Part shown: one piece after another, positions 16,384 to 24,523 of the stretch
Numbering within the stretch: position 1 is the first letter of the stretch
Layout: each line of letters begins with the position of its first letter
Assembly (NCBI RefSeq): GCF_009834915.1
Contig: NZ_WVHS01000005.1
Span: 248,001-312,000 of the forward strand
Reading direction: 5' to 3'
Length of the DNA: 64,000 bases
Source of the DNA: Hufsiella ginkgonis
GTDB taxonomy: Bacteria > Bacteroidota > Bacteroidia > Sphingobacteriales > Sphingobacteriaceae
The notes under the pieces: model-generated
The model's input: only the letters and a program-made list of their open reading frames with translations
Databases searched by the model: none
Told to the model about the DNA's origin: nothing
Position numbers and translations under genes: made by a program

Positions 16384-19250
16384 TATAGCTTCCTGTAAAA
16401 ATCGTAGTAAGAATTGATCTCATTGCGGTTCATCAGCTTGTCGAGCTCCGCCTTGCTAATCACAAAGGTATTGTATTTTTCCGCCGGAACTTTCATGATA
16501 TCCCCGATCATGGGTAAGATGCGTCGTTCATACGCCTTAACGGCCGAAAGCGTGGAGAACTTGCCAACCAATACCAGCTGGTTCTCTTTGTTCACCGGCT
16601 TAAGGTCATGCCGGACGGGCAGCGACGCGAAGTTCGACCGGTTAAACTGCCCGATCCCAAAGCGGGAAGGGCTCAGGTTCACCCGCGGGTCGGCCACGCT
16701 GATCACGAAATAATACTCGGCAGTATCCGGGAGGCTGTACAAAGGGGGAGCTGCAGGGGGCCCGGAAACAGGCGGATTATTTACCGGCGGAGCAGTGACC
16801 GGCTGCGTGATCACAGGCTGTGCGGTTATTGATGGTGTGGTTACAGGCTGCGTAACGGTTGGCTGCATGGTTGCCGGTTGTGTAGCCGGCGCCTTCTCCA
16901 CAGGGTTTGCCGGCGCTTCTTTTTTCGGTTCCGCCACCGGCTCTTTACGGGGACTGGTTACAGCTACGGCGCCCACTTGTTGCGGCGCCGGTTCCGCTTT
17001 GGGCTCTATGGCAAAAACAGAGGCCGGATCGAAATCCACCAGGGCCACCGGTCGCTGCTCCAGCATCGTGCGGTTAGCGGCAATAAACTCAAGCTGCTGC
17101 TTCACCAGCGGAGTGACCATCTTATCGTCGGGGTACGTATCGGCCAGTTTCCTGAGCGAAGCCTCGAACGGATCGATCTTTTGGGTTCTGCCCGTACCCA
17201 GCGCAGCGAGATAAGCAAACTGGGAAGATAAATTTGAGCGCCCGTACCGGTCTTCCGTTTTTCCCGCAAAGTCGATAACGCCCGGGTAATTCTTTCCAAG
17301 GTACAGGTTGTAGGCGTCGGTATAGGCCTGGTTCAATGCCAGCGCGCGCTCGTCGGCTTTTTTCGAATAATCCGGGTCCAGGATGATCCTGGAATATACG
17401 CTCCCGGGAAATTTCGTAAGCAGCAGTTCCTTGTACTCCGCCGATCTTGGAGGATTAGCCGTGCTGTATAAGCGGTAAAGGTTGTAATACACCGCAGCGT
17501 TAAAGGCGTTACCCGGAAATCGTTTAGCCAGCAACTCGTATGTTTCGATGGCTGCGGCTTCGTCTTTAAGCTCGTCCTTATAAAAACCGGCGATATCATA
17601 ATAGGAATTGATGATCTTCTGGTTCGACTGCTCAAGCTGTACGCCGGTAAGCGGCAGGTTATCGGTGTAGGTTTTGGTAAGTGCGGTTTCGTTGCCGGAA
17701 GCTATCTCCTCCGGCATGGCGCTCCCAGGTGTATTGGCGTCGGGATTGGTGTTCATGGCCACCGCATCTGCCGCCGTACCGCTCCCGCGGCGCCAGTTAT
17801 CTTCCAGCTTGCGGTTGCCCCACCTGCGCTTAAAGTCCGAAAGGCCCTGGCTCAGCGCCATGGTATTGTTAAAATAGAACTTACTCCCGGCTGCGGCTGC
17901 TTTTCCCTGTATCTCGATGCCGTTACTTCCTCCGCCTGTATTCCCTGCCCCGGTCGGGGCTTGTTCAGCCGACCTGCTTACCTGTGCGCGAACCAGCTCG
18001 GCAATGCGCTTTTCACGTGCCTCGCCGGGCAGCTTCACCAGCATCTGCAGGGTATCCTGCACGGCGATCTCGCGAAAGCGGCCTGCCAGGAGATCGAGGT
18101 TGGCAGACTTGATCCTGATCGTCTCGTAACCCGGGTAGGTTTGCGGCAGCGCGTTCAGGGTACTGTCGTAATACGCTTTGGCATCTACGTAATCCGCGTT
18201 CCTGAAATTGAGCTCCGCCAGCCTGAGGTAGGTCAGTCCCTTTTGATTCTGGTTAGTGGTGAGCGCCCGAAGTGCGGCGTTGTATTCTTTCAGCGCATCC
18301 TCCTCGCGCCCGTTCGCCTGCAGTACGCCGGCCACCTGGTAATGGACCTGGTCTGCAAATTCTTTGTTCTTGCTGTCTTTCAGGAGTGCCCGAAGGCGGC
18401 TTACCTGCTGATCGACATTCGCGGCCTCGCCGTTCTCTACCCGTATGCGGCTCAGGCTTGCATTAAAGGCCATGTCAAAAGCGACATTGCTTTTCACAAC
18501 CGCCGAGTAGTGCTCAAATGCTTCCTTTAGCCTGCCATTTCTTTCTTCGAGCTGGGCAAGCACAAACGTCCAGCGGAGCTTGTTCCTTTTACTTTTAGTA
18601 AGCCTGATCGCCTTTTGCAGGGTATCGATAGCCGTCTGCGCGTTCCCGCTCCTGATATTGAACTGGGCTTCGGTTGCATATACGTCGGCCGCGAACTTTT
18701 TCGCCCTGCCAACATACTTCAGCGCCGTATCCAGTACACCGGCAGCGGTGGTAAGGTCGTTTAACCGCATCAGCGAACGGGCTTTCCAGATCAGCGCCTG
18801 CTGGCGTATCTCCTTTTCGTCGGGATAGTTCTTGTATACATAATCAAAATACTCCACCGCGTTGAAGAAGCTTGTGCGCAGGTAGTTCACCTTCCCGGTA
18901 AGAAGCCAGGCATCATCCACGTAATTACTCCTGGTTTTTTCGCTGATGATCTTGTTCGTTTTCTGGAGAATGGAGTCGAGCAGCTTTGCTTCGGCGCGGG
19001 CGCTTTCTTCCTGGGGTTCCCGGTACACGGTAAGTACCTGGGCATAGTCGTCGGGCGTGGCGCCAAGGATGGCTGTTTCGCTTTCCTTATACAGCTCACC
19101 CGCGTTGTACAGTATATTAAAGTGCGCGGTAAGGTTCTGCATATTGGTGCTTCCGCCGGCGGCGTCTTTACGCGAACTGCAGGCCTGCAGCAACGATACG
19201 CCTGCGCAGAAAATGAGGGAATATCTTAAAATTATCGTGGTGCTTTTCAA
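16383..19250 (-). CDS. sprE: TPR lipoprotein SprE/PorW, type IX secretion
   Basis: Large tetratricopeptide lipoprotein of the SprE/PorW family, needed for type IX secretion. The N-terminus is a lipoprotein signal ending LLQAC (Cys24), then TAHFNILYNAGELYKE, close to the SprE signature. TPR helices fill about 45-380 and 550-720. A Pro/Thr/Val linker with imperfect TQPV-type repeats covers about 790-850. The C-terminal domain (YYFVISVADPRVNLSPSRFG, then YNTFVISK) matches the Sphingobacteriales form. The start is TTG at 19250: an in-frame TAA lies seven codons upstream and the next ATG falls after the lipobox. At 955 residues it is long for the family. The nearby gldKLMN supports the call. Confidence 0.82.
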   Translation of the reverse strand: MKSTTIILRYSLIFCAGVSLLQACSSRKDAAGGSTNMQNLTAHFNILYNAGELYKESETAILGATPDDYAQVLTVYREPQEESARAEAKLLDSILQKTNKIISEKTRSNYVDDAWLLTGKVNYLRTSFFNAVEYFDYVYKNYPDEKEIRQQALIWKARSLMRLNDLTTAAGVLDTALKYVGRAKKFAADVYATEAQFNIRSGNAQTAIDTLQKAIRLTKSKRNKLRWTFVLAQLEERNGRLKEAFEHYSAVVKSNVAFDMAFNASLSRIRVENGEAANVDQQVSRLRALLKDSKNKEFADQVHYQVAGVLQANGREEDALKEYNAALRALTTNQNQKGLTYLRLAELNFRNADYVDAKAYYDSTLNALPQTYPGYETIRIKSANLDLLAGRFREIAVQDTLQMLVKLPGEAREKRIAELVRAQVSRSAEQAPTGAGNTGGGSNGIEIQGKAAAAGSKFYFNNTMALSQGLSDFKRRWGNRKLEDNWRRGSGTAADAVAMNTNPDANTPGSAMPEEIASGNETALTKTYTDNLPLTGVQLEQSNQKIINSYYDIAGFYKDELKDEAAAIETYELLAKRFPGNAFNAAVYYNLYRLYSTANPPRSAEYKELLLTKFPGSVYSRIILDPDYSKKADERALALNQAYTDAYNLYLGKNYPGVIDFAGKTEDRYGRSNLSSQFAYLAALGTGRTQKIDPFEASLRKLADTYPDDKMVTPLVKQQLEFIAANRTMLEQRPVALVDFDPASVFAIEPKAEPAPQQVGAVAVTSPRKEPVAEPKKEAPANPVEKAPATQPATMQPTVTQPVTTPSITAQPVITQPVTAPPVNNPPVSGPPAAPPLYSLPDTAEYYFVISVADPRVNLSPSRFGIGQFNRSNFASLPVRHDLKPVNKENQLVLVGKFSTLSAVKAYERRILPMIGDIMKVPAEKYNTFVISKAELDKLMNRNEINSYYDFYRKL

Positions 19251-19289
19251 AACTCGGTCAATCGGCTTTTACCAATAACAGCAATGCGG

Positions 19290-19297
19290 CTAAATTA
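19290..19297 (-). promoter_or_regulatory. Weak -7 element for the sprE operon
   Basis: On the minus strand TAATTTAG has one mismatch to TAnnTTTG and sits 40 nt ahead of the TTG start at 19250. No clear -33 element was found, so this is only a candidate. Confidence 0.3.
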
Positions 19298-19364
19298 TTT
19301 TGCCTGTGCTTAAATAGTGGAGTAAATATAAGGAACATGCTGAAAGTACGTCGCAGGAGCAACG

Positions 19365-19391
19365 TTTTCATGTAATATGTTTTTAGCTTTG
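19365..19391 (+). promoter_or_regulatory. Probable promoter of the ATP synthase operon
   Basis: TAGCTTTG at 19384-19391 matches the Bacteroidota -7 consensus exactly. TTTT at 19365-19368 is a weak -33 candidate 15 nt away. Transcription would start near 19398, about 90 nt before the atpZ ATG at 19491. It is the best match in the sprE/atp divergent gap. Confidence 0.55.
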
Positions 19392-19490
19392 CGTACGAAA
19401 ACCGGTTCGGGGGAAGTTTAAGATCGGAAGCTTCATTAAGCCCATAATCTTACGTCCCGGACCTTAAACCGCTAACCCAGAGGCCTGAAC

Positions 19491-19718
19491 ATGAACTCCG
19501 AACCCAACAACCTGGATGATGAAAAAGCATCGATGAAAAACTACGCCAGGTATTCGTCGATCGCTTTCCAGTTAGTAGCCATTATCGGCGTATTCGCCTT
19601 TGCGGGATACAAGATAGACCAGCATTACCAGCATAAGGTACAATGGGTTACGGCGATTTTCTGCGTAGCGGGTGTATGCCTGTCTATTTACCAAACCGTG
19701 AGACAACTGAGATCATGA
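19491..19718 (+). CDS. atpZ: AtpZ/AtpI-family ATP synthase-associated protein
   Basis: 75-residue membrane protein with two helices (about 24-40 and 51-68) and a short charged N-terminus. The pattern GVFAFAGYKIDQHY followed by a second helix ending YQTVRQLRS fits the AtpZ/AtpI family, thought to aid c-ring assembly or ion supply. It opens the atp locus. Its stop overlaps the next ATG (ATGA at 19715-19718), so the two are translationally coupled. Confidence 0.75.
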   Translation: MNSEPNNLDDEKASMKNYARYSSIAFQLVAIIGVFAFAGYKIDQHYQHKVQWVTAIFCVAGVCLSIYQTVRQLRS

Positions 19719-20098
19719 GCACTCAGCGCTTTTTTATCCTGTTCCTTGTATTTAACCTGGTATTGGCAATTCTCCCGGCAACGGCGGGAAAATATTCCGA
19801 GTTCAGGCTTATTCCCGGCTTTTGGGGCCTCTTCGTGGTATTTGATATCCTCACGCTCAATATCTGCCTCATCGCCCGGTGGCGGATGCAGATCGGCCAT
19901 AAGGCCTCGGGGCAGGTACTGCTTGGAACGATCACGGCGCGGTTCCTTTTTTGCATGGTCCTGGTGCTCATTTACGTGGTCAAAATACCCGTAAAACCGG
20001 TTCCATTTTTAGCCTGCTTCTTTTACCTCTATTTCTTTCATTTCATCTTTGAAGTTTACTGTTTGTTGCGTAACTTGCGCAACCAAAAAATTACGTAA
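19715..20098 (+). CDS. Small four-helix membrane protein of the atp operon
   Basis: 127 residues from the ATG at 19715, which overlaps the atpZ stop. A longer frame from 19643 would run through atpZ and was rejected. Hydrophobic segments lie at about 5-22, 32-50, 65-85 and 90-115. No motif identifies a function. Position between atpZ and atpB resembles AtpI (the I subunit) of other bacteria, and the four-helix layout would fit, but I see no sequence proof. Confidence 0.72.
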   Translation: MSTQRFFILFLVFNLVLAILPATAGKYSEFRLIPGFWGLFVVFDILTLNICLIARWRMQIGHKASGQVLLGTITARFLFCMVLVLIYVVKIPVKPVPFLACFFYLYFFHFIFEVYCLLRNLRNQKIT

Positions 20099-20112
20099 TT
20101 TCTTCGAATTAG

Positions 20113-21255
20113 ATGGATTTGAGCCATATTTTCAATTTAAAAAAAATAGCGATCACTGCATTTTGCGCCGTTTTTCTTGTTGCCGCCCACGCGCAGGAAC
20201 ATGAAAATACGGATTCCGCCAGCGTTGAGCCGGTAGAAACAGAAACAGGGCACGCAGATAAAGAGGCGCCAATTTCTGAAACGATCCTGCACCACATCGC
20301 CGATTCGCACGAGTGGCATTTCTGGGGAGAAGGCGAGCATAAAGTGGCCATCCCGCTTCCCGTGATCCTTGTCACTAAAAACGGCATCGTAACATTCCTT
20401 TCGAATAAACACGACCAGGACGAGCACGGCAAAGAAGTGTTCGAAGAAAAAGGACAGCAGCTGGTAAATTTCCACGGAGGTTATTACTACCCTACGGCGG
20501 CGGCAAACCACGAAGGTGAATACGTAGTGCTTGATCAATACAAAGTTCCAACCAATGAAAAACCCCTGGACCTTTCGATCACCAAGAACGTCGCGTCCAT
20601 GCTGATCTCGGTGGTGGTGATCCTTTTTGTGTTCATCAGCATTGCAAACGCATACAAAAAACGGGTGGGGAAAGCGCCGAAAGGTATGCAGTCCCTGTTC
20701 GAGCCGATCATTATTTTCGTCCGCGACGATATCGCAAAGCCACAGCTTGGTCACCGTTATAAAGGGTTTATGCCTTATTTATTAACGGTTTTCTTTTTTG
20801 TGTGGATCAACAACCTGATGGGCATTATCCCTTTCTTTCCAGGGGGCGCTAACCTTACCGGCAACATTTCGGTGACGGCGATGCTGGCGCTTTGCACCTT
20901 CATCCTTACCAACGTAAACGGTAAAAAGAACTACTGGGGCCACGTTTTCACTCCTCATGTGCCGTGGTGGCTGTACCCGCTGATGATCCCGGTAGAGATC
21001 ATCGGTTTGTTTACCAAGCCAATCGCATTAATGATCCGTTTATTTGCAAACATCACCGCAGGTCACATCCTCATCCTGAGCTTATTGTCTCTAATTTTCA
21101 TCCTGAAATCTGTTGCCGCGGCAGGCGTGGCAGTGCCTTTCGTATTGTTTATCAGTGTAATAGAGCTGGTAGTAGGTTTTATCCAGGCGTTCATCTTCAC
21201 TATTTTATCGGCGCTGTTCATCGGGATGGCGGTTGAAGAGCATGCTGAGCATTAA
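20113..21255 (+). CDS. atpB: ATP synthase F0 subunit a
   Basis: Proton-channel subunit of F0. 380 residues, longer than the usual 240-280 because of a signal-peptide-like start (CAVFLVAAHAQ) and a periplasmic extension of about 130 residues (LHHIADSHEWHFWGEGEHKV) normal for Bacteroidota. Five to six helices follow. The essential arginine is in the ALMIRLFANITAGH stretch, and the C-terminal helix carries VIELVVGFIQAFIFTILSAL. It lies 14 nt after the previous gene. Confidence 0.95.
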   Translation: MDLSHIFNLKKIAITAFCAVFLVAAHAQEHENTDSASVEPVETETGHADKEAPISETILHHIADSHEWHFWGEGEHKVAIPLPVILVTKNGIVTFLSNKHDQDEHGKEVFEEKGQQLVNFHGGYYYPTAAANHEGEYVVLDQYKVPTNEKPLDLSITKNVASMLISVVVILFVFISIANAYKKRVGKAPKGMQSLFEPIIIFVRDDIAKPQLGHRYKGFMPYLLTVFFFVWINNLMGIIPFFPGGANLTGNISVTAMLALCTFILTNVNGKKNYWGHVFTPHVPWWLYPLMIPVEIIGLFTKPIALMIRLFANITAGHILILSLLSLIFILKSVAAAGVAVPFVLFISVIELVVGFIQAFIFTILSALFIGMAVEEHAEH

Positions 21256-21520
<265 letters not shown>

Positions 21521-21524
21521 AATC

Positions 21525-21565
21525 GGAACCGGCTGCTGCGATTGGCAGCAGCCATTCCTTTTTTT
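21525..21565 (+). terminator. Terminator-like hairpin between atpE and atpF
   Basis: GGCTGCTG (21531-21538) pairs perfectly with CAGCAGCC (21546-21553) around a 7-nt loop; outer GGAA (21525-21528) and TTCC (21555-21558) can pair further. A seven-T run (21559-21565) follows at once. It has the form of an intrinsic terminator, inside an operon. Partial termination or 3'-end protection of the atpBE message are both possible. Confidence 0.75.
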
Positions 21566-21589
21566 GACTTAGTACAAAAAAACTAAAAC

Positions 21590-22099
21590 ATGTTATTAGC
21601 ATTAAATCCATTAGTTAAACCGGATCCGGGATTATTTATCTGGGCTACCGTAGCGTTCCTGCTCCTTTTCATCCTTTTAAGAGCATTTGCCTGGAAACCG
21701 ATCGTTGCAGCATTAGACGAGCGTGAGCGTAATATTGAAGACGCCCTGTCGAAAGCCGAAATGGCAAAACAGGAAATGGCAAAACTGACCAGCGAGAACG
21801 AGCAGCTGTTAAAACAGGCGCGTGCCGAGCGTGATGCCATTTTAAAAGAAGCAAAAGAGCTGAAAGACCAGATCGTAAGCGATGCCAAGAAATCCGCACA
21901 GACCGAAGGCAACAAGCTGATCGAAAAAGCGAAGCTCGAGATCAACGCACAGAAAGCGGCGGCCATGGCCGAAGTAAAAAGCCAGGTGGTTTCGTTATCG
22001 CTCGAAATTGCGGAGAAAGTACTGCGCAAGCAGTTCGAAGACCAGGGCAAGCAACAGGCACTGGTGAATGATCTTTTGAAGGAAGTAAAATTGAACTAG
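21590..22099 (+). CDS. atpF: ATP synthase F0 subunit b
   Basis: Peripheral stator stalk. 169 residues: one membrane helix at about 15-35 (GLFIWATVAFLLLFILL), the signature FAWKPIVAALDERERNIEDAL, then an uninterrupted charged helix to the end. Length is normal. The TAG stop (22097-22099) lies in the first bases of repeat element B. Confidence 0.95.
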   Translation: MLLALNPLVKPDPGLFIWATVAFLLLFILLRAFAWKPIVAALDERERNIEDALSKAEMAKQEMAKLTSENEQLLKQARAERDAILKEAKELKDQIVSDAKKSAQTEGNKLIEKAKLEINAQKAAAMAEVKSQVVSLSLEIAEKVLRKQFEDQGKQQALVNDLLKEVKLN

Positions 22100-22180
22100 C
22101 TATCAGCTGTCAGCTATCAGTCCTCAGCGCCGTTAACGCGCCGGAAAGAGCTGATAGCCGACAGCTGGTAACTGATAGCT
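22098..22180. repeat. Heptad inverted-repeat element B (TCAGC type), atpF-atpH
   Basis: Left arm reads in 7-nt steps TAGCTA-TCAGCTG-TCAGCTA-TCAGTCC-TCAGCGC. The right arm ends CTGATAGCT, a perfect complement of the first nine bases. The spacer (GTTAACGCGCCGGAA) resembles those of elements D and F. It fills nearly the whole gap and overlaps the last two bases of the atpF stop codon. Confidence 0.85.
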
Positions 22181-22189
22181 AAACAAACA

Positions 22190-22729
22190 ATGTCAGAAAT
22201 ACAAGTAGCCAGCCGTTACGCCAAATCCCTGATCGATCTCGCCCAGGAGGAAAACGCTTTAGAGGCGGTACGCGGCGACATCGAGCTGTTTTTGAAGGTT
22301 TGCCGCTCGAACCGCGAGCTGCAGGCGGTGTTGAAGAACCCGATCATCAGCCCTTCAAAAAAGATCGTTATCCTGGAAGAGCTTTTCGGAAATACGGTGC
22401 ATAAAGTGGTGCTCTCTTTCTTCCGTATCGTTACCTCGAAAATGCGCTCGGGAATCCTGTTCGCTACCGCGAAGGAGTTCATTAACGAGTACAACAAGCG
22501 CAAAGGCATCGTAAAGGCGTCGGTTATTTCGGCCGTTCCGCTGAGCGAAGAAAACAAACAGCAGATAACCGATACGATAAAGGCAGCCATGAACGGCGAA
22601 GTATTGCTGGAAGCGAAAGTTGACCCGAACCTGATTGGCGGATTTATCCTCAAAGTGGGCGATCGCCAGTTCGACGCCAGCATTGCCAGTAACCTGAGGA
22701 AACTGAAGAAGGAATTTGCGGAGGGGTGA
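22190..22729 (+). CDS. atpH: ATP synthase F1 subunit delta
   Basis: Links the b stalk to the top of F1. 179 residues with the OSCP/delta pattern: VASRYAKSLIDLAQEENAL at the start, LKNPIISPSKKIVILEELF, and the C-terminal VDPNLIGGFILKVGDRQFDASI. Normal length. Its ATG is 9 nt after element B and its TGA lies inside element C. Confidence 0.95.
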   Translation: MSEIQVASRYAKSLIDLAQEENALEAVRGDIELFLKVCRSNRELQAVLKNPIISPSKKIVILEELFGNTVHKVVLSFFRIVTSKMRSGILFATAKEFINEYNKRKGIVKASVISAVPLSEENKQQITDTIKAAMNGEVLLEAKVDPNLIGGFILKVGDRQFDASIASNLRKLKKEFAEG

Positions 22730-22831
22730 TCAGTTGCCTGGAAAGGCAGGAAATACTACAAGATCACAGACAGATGACCAAAGGAATGAAAGCAGTTGGA
22801 ACTGATCACTCACAACCGACTACTGATAACT
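22726..22831. repeat. Heptad repeat element C (TCAGT type), atpH-atpA
   Basis: GTGATCAGTT (22726-22735) and AACTGATCAC (22800-22809) are perfect inverted copies. Read on the minus strand, 22800-22831 gives heptads TCAGTTA-TCAGTAG-TCGGTTG-TGAGTGA-TCAGTT. The left arm is degraded, so this looks like an older copy. The atpH stop TGA (22727-22729) is within the first bases. Confidence 0.7.
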
Positions 22832-22863
22832 AAAAAGATTTAACACTATAACAACAAACTATA

Positions 22864-24438
22864 ATGGTAGAAGTAAGACCAGATGAAGTTTCGGCAATTT
22901 TGAGACAACAATTGTCGGGCTTTAAATCAGAGGCCGAACTGGAAGAAGTAGGAACGGTGCTGCAGGTAGGCGACGGTATTGCCCGTGTTTATGGCTTAAC
23001 CAAAGTTCAGTCAGGCGAACTGGTTGAATTTGCAAACGGGCTGCAGGGCATCGTATTGAACCTTGAAGAGGACAACGTGGGTGTGGTATTGCTGGGTGCT
23101 TTCGATGAGATCAAAGAGGGCGATACGGTAAAACGTACCAACAAGATCGGATCGATCAAAGTCGGCGACGGGATGCTGGGCCGCGTAGTAAACACGCTTG
23201 GTCAGCCGATCGACGGCAAAGGTCCTATCACCGGTACTACTTACGAAATGCCTTTGGAGCGTAAAGCCCCGGGTGTAATTTACCGCCAGCCGGTAAACGA
23301 GCCGCTTCAAACCGGTATCAAGGCCATCGACGCCATGATCCCCATCGGCCGCGGACAGCGCGAGCTGGTGATCGGTGACCGCCAGACTGGCAAAACCGCG
23401 GTTTGTATCGACACCATTATCAACCAGAAAGAATTTTATGAAGCAGGCCAGCCGGTGTATTGTATCTATGTAGCTATCGGTCAGAAAAACTCTACCGTAG
23501 CGAACATCGTGCGTACGCTCGAAGAGAATGGTGCGATGCCTTACTCGGTAGTTGTTGCCGCTTCCGCGGCAGATCCTGCACCTATGCAGTTCTTTGCTCC
23601 TTTCGCAGGTGCAGCTATCGGTGAGTTCTTCCGCGATACCGGTCGTCCTGCGCTGATCATTTATGATGACCTGTCGAAACAGGCGGTTGCTTACCGTGAG
23701 GTGTCCCTGCTCCTTCGTCGCCCGCCAGGCCGCGAAGCTTATCCCGGTGACGTATTCTACCTGCACAGCCGTTTGCTCGAAAGAGCTGCAAAGATCAACT
23801 CAAATGACGACATCGCGCAGGCGATGAATGACCTTCCAGATTCGATCAGGCATATCGTAAAAGGCGGCGGTTCGTTAACCGCACTTCCGATCATTGAAAC
23901 ACAGGCCGGTGACGTCTCTGCCTACATCCCAACCAACGTGATCTCGATCACCGATGGCCAGATCTTCCTCGAATCGAACCTGTTTAACGCAGGTGTTCGT
24001 CCCGCTATCAACGTTGGTATCTCCGTATCGCGTGTAGGTGGTAACGCGCAGATCAAGTCTATGAAGAAAGTAGCGGGTACGCTTAAGCTCGACCAGGCAC
24101 AGTACCGTGAGCTTGAGGCGTTCTCGAAGTTCGGTTCAGACCTGGACGCAGCGACCAAATCGGTATTGGACAAAGGCGTTCGTAACGTAGAGATCCTTAA
24201 ACAAGGACAGTTCTCGCCGGTAGCTGTTGAGAAACAGGTAGCGATCATCTACGCCGGAACTAAAGGGTTGCTGCGCAGCGTTCCGATCAACAAAGTGAAA
24301 GAATTCGAAACAGAATATATCCAGCAGCTGGAAGCCCGTTATCCCGAGGTATTGCCAGGCCTTAAAGCCGGTAAACTCGACGACACGATCACCGGCGCAC
24401 TGGAAACGGTAGCGAAAGAGTTAGCAGGAAAGTATTAA
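22864..24438 (+). CDS. atpA: ATP synthase F1 subunit alpha
   Basis: Non-catalytic nucleotide-binding subunit of F1. 524 residues with the N-terminal barrel ([16 protein letters not shown]), P-loop GDRQTGKTA near 170, [13 protein letters not shown], and the alpha signature [14 protein letters not shown] near 375. All normal for the family. Flanked by elements C and D. The beta and epsilon genes are not downstream. Confidence 0.98.
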   Translation: MVEVRPDEVSAILRQQLSGFKSEAELEEVGTVLQVGDGIARVYGLTKVQSGELVEFANGLQGIVLNLEEDNVGVVLLGAFDEIKEGDTVKRTNKIGSIKVGDGMLGRVVNTLGQPIDGKGPITGTTYEMPLERKAPGVIYRQPVNEPLQTGIKAIDAMIPIGRGQRELVIGDRQTGKTAVCIDTIINQKEFYEAGQPVYCIYVAIGQKNSTVANIVRTLEENGAMPYSVVVAASAADPAPMQFFAPFAGAAIGEFFRDTGRPALIIYDDLSKQAVAYREVSLLLRRPPGREAYPGDVFYLHSRLLERAAKINSNDDIAQAMNDLPDSIRHIVKGGGSLTALPIIETQAGDVSAYIPTNVISITDGQIFLESNLFNAGVRPAINVGISVSRVGGNAQIKSMKKVAGTLKLDQAQYRELEAFSKFGSDLDAATKSVLDKGVRNVEILKQGQFSPVAVEKQVAIIYAGTKGLLRSVPINKVKEFETEYIQQLEARYPEVLPGLKAGKLDDTITGALETVAKELAGKY

Positions 24439-24444
24439 GTAATC

Positions 24445-24515
24445 AGCTGTCAGCTCTCAGCCCTCAGCTCCTGTTAAGGCGCTTTAAGGAAGCTGATGGC
24501 TGATGGCTGACAGCT
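24445..24515. repeat. Heptad inverted-repeat element D (TCAGC type), atpA-atpG
   Basis: Left arm 24445-24469 (AGCTG-TCAGCTC-TCAGCCC-TCAGCT) and right arm 24491-24515 (AGCTGATGGCTGATGGCTGA...) are inverted copies with three mismatches in 25. The 21-nt spacer (CTGTTAAGGCGCTTTAAGG) resembles elements B and F. It starts 6 nt after the atpA stop and ends 8 nt before the atpG ATG. Confidence 0.88.
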
Positions 24516-24523
24516 AAAAAAAA

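Noticed and set aside
16740-16880. Repeat-rich DNA in sprE as a mobile or satellite repeat
   Set aside because: It encodes a Pro/Thr/Val linker in frame and is explained as an expanded interdomain spacer.
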